A DNA stretch of 64,000 nucleotides. Origin: Streptomyces sp. BA2. Its GTDB lineage: Bacteria > Actinomycetota > Actinomycetes > Streptomycetales > Streptomycetaceae. The stretch covers positions 248,001-312,000 of the forward strand of contig NZ_WSRO01000002.1 of NCBI RefSeq assembly GCF_009769735.1, in the 5' to 3' direction. A program made the translations under genes and the position numbers. The notes under the pieces were generated by a model. That model was given only the letters and a program-made list of their open reading frames with translations, was not told the DNA's origin and ran no database searches. Positions 58,898 to 64,000 of the stretch are shown one piece after another. The number at the start of each line of letters is the position of its first letter. Positions within the stretch are counted from its first letter, which is position 1.

Positions 58898-60058
58898 TCA
58901 GCTGCGGAAGGGGCCTGTGACTTCGTAGGTGATGCCGCCGGAAGAGCTGCCGCTCGTACCGCGCTGGCTGGAGAAGTACAGGCGCTTGCCATCCGGCGAG
59001 AAGGCCGGGCCGCAGATCTCCGAGGAGGACTGGCCGGTTATTCGCAGGAACGTCGCGACCACGTCGTCCGGCGTGATGATGCAGATCTCCATGTTCCCGC
59101 CATCCTCCGCGACGTACAGGTCGCCGGAGGACGCGCCGGTGACGTTGTCGACGCCCGTCAGCGGGGCTCCGCCACCGACGACCAGGGAGTCGTCGTAGGC
59201 CAGTTCATAGGTGCTGGCGGCCAGGTTGAGCTGCCAGACCCGGCCATCGCCCTTGGTGGTGAACCAGACGGTGTCGTTGGCGTAGTGGCAGCCCTCTCCG
59301 CCGTTGAACAGCTTGGCGCCGGAGACCTGATCGCGGGTCGGGGTGGGCGAGCCGTCCGGGTCGGGCACGGTCGCCCAGGTGAAGCTGCCGGAGGTGGCCG
59401 TTCCGGCCTTGAGGACCTGGAGCGTGCCCGCCGACAGGTTGCCCCAGGTGGACGGAACGAACCGATAGAAGCAGCCGTCCGACGCGTCCTCCGTCAGGTA
59501 GATCACCTTGCGGACCGGGTCGGCGGCCGCCGCCTCGTGGTTGAAGCGGCCCATGGCATCGCGGCGCACGGCCGCCTTCACGCCCCACGGGTCGGTCTCG
59601 TAGACGTAGCCGGTGCTGACCTCCTCGCAGGACAGCCAGGTGTTCCAGGGGGTGGCCCCGCCGGCGCAGTTGCGGTTGGTGTTGGACAGGATCCGGTACG
59701 AGCCGGTGATGGAGCCTGTCGAGTTGAACTTGATCGCGCCCGCGCCGCCGGTGGAGGAAATCTCCGAGTTGGAGACGTAGATCCAGCCTGTGCCGTCGGC
59801 GAAACAGGCACCGCCGTCGGGGGCGTTGTGCCAGGTGTAGGTGGTGGAGCCGACTTTCTGGCCGGACCGGGCGATCACCCGGCTGGTGAAGCCGCTGGGC
59901 AGCTGGATGCCGTTGGAGTCTGCCGTGCCGAGCGCGCCGTACGGGCCGGGGCCTTTCTGTGCGGGCGCCGCGTAGGCCGCGCCCTGCATGAGCGTGTAGC
60001 CGAATGCCGCTGCTGTGCCGCCGACGACTGCTCCACGCAAGAAGCTACGACGTTCCAC
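58898..60058 (-). CDS. Tat-exported DUF839 / PhoX-like protein
   Basis: 386 residues from the GTG at 60058 (GGAG upstream). The N-terminus VERRSFLRGAVVGGTAAAFG is a twin-arginine signal (R-R-S-F-L-R). The mature part has the PhoX/DUF839 pattern: GGACFADGTGWIYVSNSEIS, TPWNTWLSCEEVSTGYVYET, AGRFNHEAAAADPVRKVIYL and FNGGEGCHYANDTVWFTTKG, ending SEICGPAFSPDGKRLYFSSQ. PhoX enzymes are calcium-dependent alkaline phosphatases; many Streptomyces copies are of uncertain activity. The frame to 60166 adds unlikely residues. Confidence 0.85.
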   Translation of the reverse strand: MERRSFLRGAVVGGTAAAFGYTLMQGAAYAAPAQKGPGPYGALGTADSNGIQLPSGFTSRVIARSGQKVGSTTYTWHNAPDGGACFADGTGWIYVSNSEISSTGGAGAIKFNSTGSITGSYRILSNTNRNCAGGATPWNTWLSCEEVSTGYVYETDPWGVKAAVRRDAMGRFNHEAAAADPVRKVIYLTEDASDGCFYRFVPSTWGNLSAGTLQVLKAGTATSGSFTWATVPDPDGSPTPTRDQVSGAKLFNGGEGCHYANDTVWFTTKGDGRVWQLNLAASTYELAYDDSLVVGGGAPLTGVDNVTGASSGDLYVAEDGGNMEICIITPDDVVATFLRITGQSSSEICGPAFSPDGKRLYFSSQRGTSGSSSGGITYEVTGPFRS

Positions 60059-60406
60059 TTGATCACTCCAGGGGTTCGTGACCGTCCCTGCCGCACCGGT
60101 CGGGCGGCGGGGTCGCGAGGGGCGCTTCCGGAACCTAAGAGCCCCGGATTGACGGTGCATCAACAACCGATGAAGTGGAAGCGTCTGCTGTCGGCCCGTT
60201 GCGCCGCGCCTTTTGCCAGAACCTGCCGCCTCGCCGGTGGGCGGTGGTCTGCGGCTGGCGCGCGCAGCGGGCCAGAGCCTGATCGAGTCGCTGGTGAGCG
60301 GTGACGACTTGCGCGGAATCCAGGTGCGGATAGCCGTAGATGGACCCCAGCCCGGCCCCCAGGGCGTCGGCCGCTCGGACGGCTCAGGGGGGCCGGGAGA
60401 CGGGGC
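60059..60406. other. No gene; promoter region of the DUF839 gene
   Basis: About 350 bases. No frame has a domain. It should contain the minus-strand promoter of the DUF839 gene and the end of the Gfo/Idh/MocA transcript. Confidence 0.5.
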
Positions 60407-61351
60407 TCAGACGGGGTGGTTGACCTGGCGGTCCAGGTCGAGGGTGAGCTGGAGCGCGTCCAGCACACTCGCGGGGGCGATCTGGTTGTCTTCTTCGCCG
60501 CGCACCACCTCCAGGACGTGGCCGATCATGGCGGTGTACTGGTCGGCGGCAGGCAGCTGGAGATCGTGCGCGCCCTCGGCGGTGTAGGCGGTGACGGTGC
60601 CGGAGGGTTTGCCGTCGAAGCCCATCGTGGACGTGGCGTCCAGTACGCCGTGCTCGAACGTGGCGGTGTAGCCGCCGCGGGCGCCCCATGCCTGGGGCAT
60701 CAGCGAGGAGACAGAGCTGCGGGCCGCCGCGCCGTCGAAGCGGAAAGTGGCGTCGATGGCCCCGGAATCCTCGCCGCGCGCCACGGTGGTGACGGTGGCG
60801 GTCCGGGGCAGGCCGAGGGTGCGGGTGATGATGTCCATGTCGCTGTGCAGTGCTTCCAGCGGCAGGGCCTTCAGCCCCAGCGAGGCGCCCGGCCACAGGT
60901 GGGCGGTCAGGTTCCACAACGTCAGATGCTCCAGGCGCCCGTAAGTGCCCTGGTTCACCGCGTCGAACAAGGCCTGGTTGCCCGGGATGAACCGCTCGAA
61001 CATGTCGACGAACACGTGCTTGTCGCTGTGCGCGGCGGCCTCAGCCACCCGCTTCGCGTCCTCGATGTCATCGGCCAGCGGCAGCTCGACCAGCGCGTGC
61101 TTGCCCGCCTGAAGGGCGCGCAGCACGAACTCGGCGTGCAGCGGCAGCGGCAAGCAGATGTCCACCAGGTCGAAGGAGCCGTCCTCGAACACGGCGTCCA
61201 TATCCGTCGAGGAGGCGAACCCGAACTGGTCCGCCGTTTTCGCGGTCTTGGCCGCGTCCCGGCCGAACATCACCACTTCCACATCGTCACGAGCGGCGTA
61301 GACGGCGGCGTGCGCCTGTCCGAAACCGGTTCCCAGCAGTGCAATCTTCAT
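60407..61351 (-). CDS. Gfo/Idh/MocA-family oxidoreductase
   Basis: 314 residues. Rossmann start MKIALLGTGFGQAHAAVYAA, then FDLVDICLPLPLHAEFVLRA and the substrate-side segment KHALVELPLADDIEDAKRVA, where the usual catalytic EKP motif reads ELP. The C-terminal half contains HLTLWNLTAHLWPGASLGLK and YTAMIGHVLEVVRGEEDNQ. Family enzymes oxidise or reduce sugars or cyclitols with NAD(P). The lost Lys suggests altered chemistry. It ends 25 bp after the VOC gene on the same strand, so they may be co-transcribed. Confidence 0.88.
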   Translation of the reverse strand: MKIALLGTGFGQAHAAVYAARDDVEVVMFGRDAAKTAKTADQFGFASSTDMDAVFEDGSFDLVDICLPLPLHAEFVLRALQAGKHALVELPLADDIEDAKRVAEAAAHSDKHVFVDMFERFIPGNQALFDAVNQGTYGRLEHLTLWNLTAHLWPGASLGLKALPLEALHSDMDIITRTLGLPRTATVTTVARGEDSGAIDATFRFDGAAARSSVSSLMPQAWGARGGYTATFEHGVLDATSTMGFDGKPSGTVTAYTAEGAHDLQLPAADQYTAMIGHVLEVVRGEEDNQIAPASVLDALQLTLDLDRQVNHPV

Positions 61352-61375
61352 CTCTTGTCTCCTTTGCGGGGGGGG

Positions 61376-62209
61376 TCAGCGGGTCGTGGGCGGGGTGGGC
61401 TGGGAGAGGAGGCCGAAGCGGTTCCCCCGGGGGTCGCGGATACGGGCGCGTACCGGGCCGGCAGGCGCAGAGCGCGGCTGTTGCTCCACTCGTGCGCCTT
61501 CCTCCTGCGCCGCTGTGGCGGTGGCAGCGGCGTCGGTGACCAGGAAGGTGGGCATGACGTAATCCGCCGCACTGCCGTTTTCGCCGCTGTGATCCCACAA
61601 GAGGCCGGACGGGTACTCGGCGCCTGGCCCCAAGACAGCCAGGCTGGGCACGTCACCGTTGGTGTCGTCCTTCTCGAACCGCCAGCCGAAGCCCTGGGTA
61701 TAGAAGTCGGTGGTGGCCTGGACGTCGGTGGTGCCGATCTGGAAGCCGGCCATCGTCCCGGGCTCCGGCGTGAAGGCGGCCCGCCGCATGTACTCCTCGG
61801 TCCCGGCGATGCGCTCCTCGAACCGCTGGGAGGTGGACTGGGAGAAGAGGGAGAACAGGTTGCCGCGCGGGTCCTTCAGCCGCGCGAAGACCGTCACGTC
61901 CCCCACCGGTGTGGCCGGCACGACGACGGTGGCGCCCAGCCCGGTGAGTTTGTTTATGTCCGTGTGGACGTCGGCGGACAGGATGGAGAGGTTGATGGCC
62001 TCGTCGCCGGTGTCGCCCTGCTGGATCGCACCCATCGGCCACGGCGCGCCAGGGGCGAGGATGCGGGTGTAGGTGCGGCCGTCGATGGAGGAATCCGCAT
62101 CGACCTCGAACCTCCAACCGAGGAGGGGACCGTAGAAGTAGGTGACGGCCCGGGGATCGGTGGTGCCGATCTCGAACCAGACGACCTGACCGGGAGACAT
62201 GAAGCTCAT
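61376..62209 (-). CDS. Two-domain VOC (glyoxalase-like) protein
   Basis: 277 residues. Domain 1: PGQVVWFEIGTTDPRAVTYF, ARLKDPRGNLFSLFSQST. Domain 2: PGTMAGFQIGTTDVQATTDF, ARIRDPRGNRFGLLSQPT. Same layout as 6047-6859. Start at 62209 with AAGGAAC upstream. It lies between the MFS gene and the Gfo/Idh/MocA gene, all on the minus strand, and may act with them on a toxic or sugar-like compound. Substrate unknown. Confidence 0.86.
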   Translation of the reverse strand: MSFMSPGQVVWFEIGTTDPRAVTYFYGPLLGWRFEVDADSSIDGRTYTRILAPGAPWPMGAIQQGDTGDEAINLSILSADVHTDINKLTGLGATVVVPATPVGDVTVFARLKDPRGNLFSLFSQSTSQRFEERIAGTEEYMRRAAFTPEPGTMAGFQIGTTDVQATTDFYTQGFGWRFEKDDTNGDVPSLAVLGPGAEYPSGLLWDHSGENGSAADYVMPTFLVTDAAATATAAQEEGARVEQQPRSAPAGPVRARIRDPRGNRFGLLSQPTPPTTR

Positions 62210-62346
62210 GTGGATTGTTCCTTTCGTGCGACCGCGAACGTGGCCTGTGTCGCGGGTCGGGTTCTTTCGTGTCGAGCCTGGCTCGCACCCCAGGACGAGC
62301 CCGCGTGCAGGACCGCGAGAGTGACGGCGTGGGGAACCGCGGCGGG

Positions 62347-63858
62347 TCAGGCCACCGGAACCGTGGTGTCCTGCTGCTCTGACCGCCTGGCCGGGCCAGC
62401 AGTCGGCTTCTTGGTTCCGGCGGTACGGGGCAAGGTGGCCAGCAGCGCGGACGCGGCAACGAATGCGGCTGCGACATACCACAGGGAGCCGGTGAAGGCG
62501 TACGGCATCTTCGCGGCCTGGGCGGCGGGGTCGCCGTGGCCCAGGCGGGCGAAGAAGATCACCGAGGACAGGGCGACACCGACGGCCTGGCCGAGCTGGA
62601 CGGTGGTATTGGTCAGCCCGGACGCGGACCCGGCGTGCTCGTGCGGGACCTCGGAGAGGATCACGTCGGTCAGCGGAGCGATGATCAGGCCCATGCCCAG
62701 GCCCATCGGGATCAGCGGAACGATGGCCTGCCACGTCGCGATGCCGGAGCCGTAGTGCTGGGCCAGGCAGGCGAACAGCAGCATCCCCGCCGCCGCCAGC
62801 AAAGCTCCCGCCTGCAGGACCACGCGGCCGAAGCGCGGCACCAGGACCTGCATGGACATTCCGGCCCCGGCCATCATCGCCGCCGACAGCGGCAGCCCCG
62901 ACAACCCGGCCTTCAGCGGCGACCAGCCCAGCCCCAGCTGGAGGTAGAGGGTCCAGGCCAGGAAGAACACCCCCGAGGCGAGGCCGAACATCAGCTGCAC
63001 GCCCTGCCCGCCGGCGAAACTGCGCCGGGCAAACAGCGACAGCACCACCAGCGGCGAGCCACCCCGCCGCAGCAGCCCCCGCTCCCAGGCAACGAACAGC
63101 GCCAGCACCGGCACGGACGCGGCCATCGATACGTAGGTCCAGGCGGGCCAGCCCAGCTCGCGGCCCTGGGTCAGCGGCAACACCAGCGCCAGCAGCCCGG
63201 CACTCGCCAGCACCACCCCGACCAGGTCCAGACGGGCGGCACGCTCGGCCCGCGACTCGCTGACCACCAGGACGCCGGCGATCAGCCCCGCGATGCCCAG
63301 CGGGAGGTTGACCAGAAAGATCGGCCGCCAGCCAAGGCCGAACAGATCACCCTGCACGAGCAGCGCGCCGACCAGCGGGCCGGCGATCGTCCCGAGCGAC
63401 ATGACCGCGCCGTAGATGCCGAAGACCTTGCCGCGCTCCCGCTGGGGAAACGTGACGTGGATGATCGACAGCACCTGCGGCACCATCAGGGCCGCCATCG
63501 CGCCCTGTGCGACGCGCCCGGCCAGCAGCATCTCCGCGTTGCCTGCGACGCCGCAGATCAGCGAGGTGGCGGTGAAGCCGACGACACCGAGCAGGAAGAC
63601 GCGCTTGCGTCCGAACAGGTCGCCCAGACGGCCACCGGTGATCAGCCCGAGAGCGAACGTCAGCGCATACCCGCCAGTGATCCACTGCACCTGCGCCGAC
63701 GAGGCGCCGATGTCCTGCTGGATATGCGGAATGGCCATGTGGACGACGGTGACGTCGACCGCGTCCATGAACGAGGCGATGAGTACCACGGCCAGCGCCG
63801 CCCACCTGCGCGGATCAACCGCATTCATGGCGTTTCGGGGATGTTTATTCTCGGACAT
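62347..63858 (-). CDS. MFS transporter, DHA2 family (14 TMS, EmrB/QacA type)
   Basis: 503 residues from Met 4 (MSENKHPRNAMNAVDP); a Met at 63867 is also possible. About fourteen hydrophobic segments. The DHA2 motif A is GGRLGDLFGRKRVFLLGVVG, motif B-like LLAGRVAQGAMAALMVPQV and motif C-like GAVMSLGTIAGPLVGALLV. Such pumps export drugs and lipophilic cations with proton exchange. It is divergent from a WYL-type regulator. The sequence between has short palindromes that may be the regulator's site. Confidence 0.92.
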   Translation of the reverse strand: MSENKHPRNAMNAVDPRRWAALAVVLIASFMDAVDVTVVHMAIPHIQQDIGASSAQVQWITGGYALTFALGLITGGRLGDLFGRKRVFLLGVVGFTATSLICGVAGNAEMLLAGRVAQGAMAALMVPQVLSIIHVTFPQRERGKVFGIYGAVMSLGTIAGPLVGALLVQGDLFGLGWRPIFLVNLPLGIAGLIAGVLVVSESRAERAARLDLVGVVLASAGLLALVLPLTQGRELGWPAWTYVSMAASVPVLALFVAWERGLLRRGGSPLVVLSLFARRSFAGGQGVQLMFGLASGVFFLAWTLYLQLGLGWSPLKAGLSGLPLSAAMMAGAGMSMQVLVPRFGRVVLQAGALLAAAGMLLFACLAQHYGSGIATWQAIVPLIPMGLGMGLIIAPLTDVILSEVPHEHAGSASGLTNTTVQLGQAVGVALSSVIFFARLGHGDPAAQAAKMPYAFTGSLWYVAAAFVAASALLATLPRTAGTKKPTAGPARRSEQQDTTVPVA

Positions 63859-63867
63859 GCCGTCCAA

Positions 63868-63921
63868 GCTAGGACCCTTTTAGGACACCTTACGTCCGTA
63901 AAGAGGGGCAATCTGAAAGGC
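63868..63921. promoter_or_regulatory. Divergent promoter region with palindrome and direct repeats
   Basis: TTACG-TC-CGTAA (63890-63901) is a perfect inverted repeat, and TAGGAC occurs at 63870 and 63881. Located between the MFS and WYL-regulator starts. Likely regulator-binding sites. Confidence 0.55.
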
Positions 63922-64000
63922 ATGACGACCGACCTGCCCGCCCGTATGCTCCGCCTGCTGTCCCTGCTGCAGACCCGCCGCGAATGGTCCGGCACCGAAC
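63922..64000 (+). CDS. YafY/WYL-type transcriptional regulator, N-terminus only
   Basis: The ATG at 63922 begins MTTDLPARMLRLLSLLQTRR then EWSGTE, the opening helix-turn-helix (HTH_11) of YafY-type regulators with a downstream WYL domain. The gene runs off the window. GAAAGG lies just upstream. It probably controls the divergent MFS pump. Confidence 0.75.
   Translation, partial: MTTDLPARMLRLLSLLQTRREWSGTE

Noticed and set aside
60416..62755. A 779-codon open frame on the plus strand
   Set aside because: It runs antisense to the Gfo/Idh/MocA, VOC and MFS genes, is Gly/Val/Arg-rich and has no domain. It is a shadow created by high third-position GC.

Overview
The base composition (very GC-rich with strong third-position GC), GTG starts and many recognisable actinobacterial families (DUF5937, DUF6233, DUF5133, DUF664, DM13, SigB-type stress factors, repeated HxlR, MarR and VOC genes) indicate a Streptomyces or close relative. 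The density of remnants, transposase fragments, small duplications and orphan regulators suggests an accessory chromosome arm rather than the conserved core. No rRNA, tRNA or CRISPR array was seen.

Layout. 0-10.3 kb: an ArsR fragment, a divergent MarR/SnoaL-like pair, then a stress-type group: ATP-binding anti-sigma-like protein, STAS antagonist, FUSC transporter, VOC protein, a small Lys/Arg-rich protein, a hemerythrin gene broken by a 25-bp duplication, a CBS protein and a SigB/SigF-family sigma factor. 10.5-22 kb: mostly divergent regulator/enzyme pairs (MarR/SnoaL-like, AraC/DoxX, HxlR/NmrA, MarR/MFS), with palindromic candidate operators for most of them, mixed with truncated genes (NADH-dehydrogenase-like, DUF664, transposase end, Sel1-like, DUF6414-like). 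22-30 kb: a membrane-anchored protein, a translationally coupled pair sharing a V-x-Q-A-G-R-D-Q motif, a beta-trefoil protein, and an ISL3-family insertion sequence with 35-bp perfect terminal inverted repeats that carries a passenger gene. 29.6-34.6 kb: a DUF5937 regulator, two duplicated secreted proteins, VOC, IstB and nitroreductase remnants, and a membrane pentapeptide-repeat protein.

34.6-45.5 kb holds the most interesting locus. A minus-strand operon encodes a LysW-like amino-group carrier protein (AmCP), a LysX-type ligase, LysZ-type kinase, LysY/ArgC-type reductase, a homocitrate-synthase-like DRE-TIM enzyme, a second DapB and a class I glutamine amidotransferase. A Rieske oxygenase, a Nudix hydrolase and a DUF3326 protein lie beside it. 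Streptomyces makes lysine by the diaminopimelate route, so this looks like carrier-protein secondary metabolism. No LysJ aminotransferase or LysK hydrolase is present, and the carrier ends in Gln instead of the usual acceptor Glu.

45.5-64 kb: a three-gene small-protein operon (66 aa, winged helix, DUF6233) with a decayed copy 11 kb away, a seven-repeat propeller lectin-like protein, a candidate structured RNA ending in an intrinsic terminator, secreted and DM13 proteins, a Tn3 transposase remnant next to a membrane NACHT NTPase, and metabolic genes (GNAT, DHFR-like, polysaccharide deacetylase, Tat-exported DUF839 protein, Gfo/Idh/MocA, VOC, 14-helix MFS with a divergent WYL-type regulator cut by the window edge).
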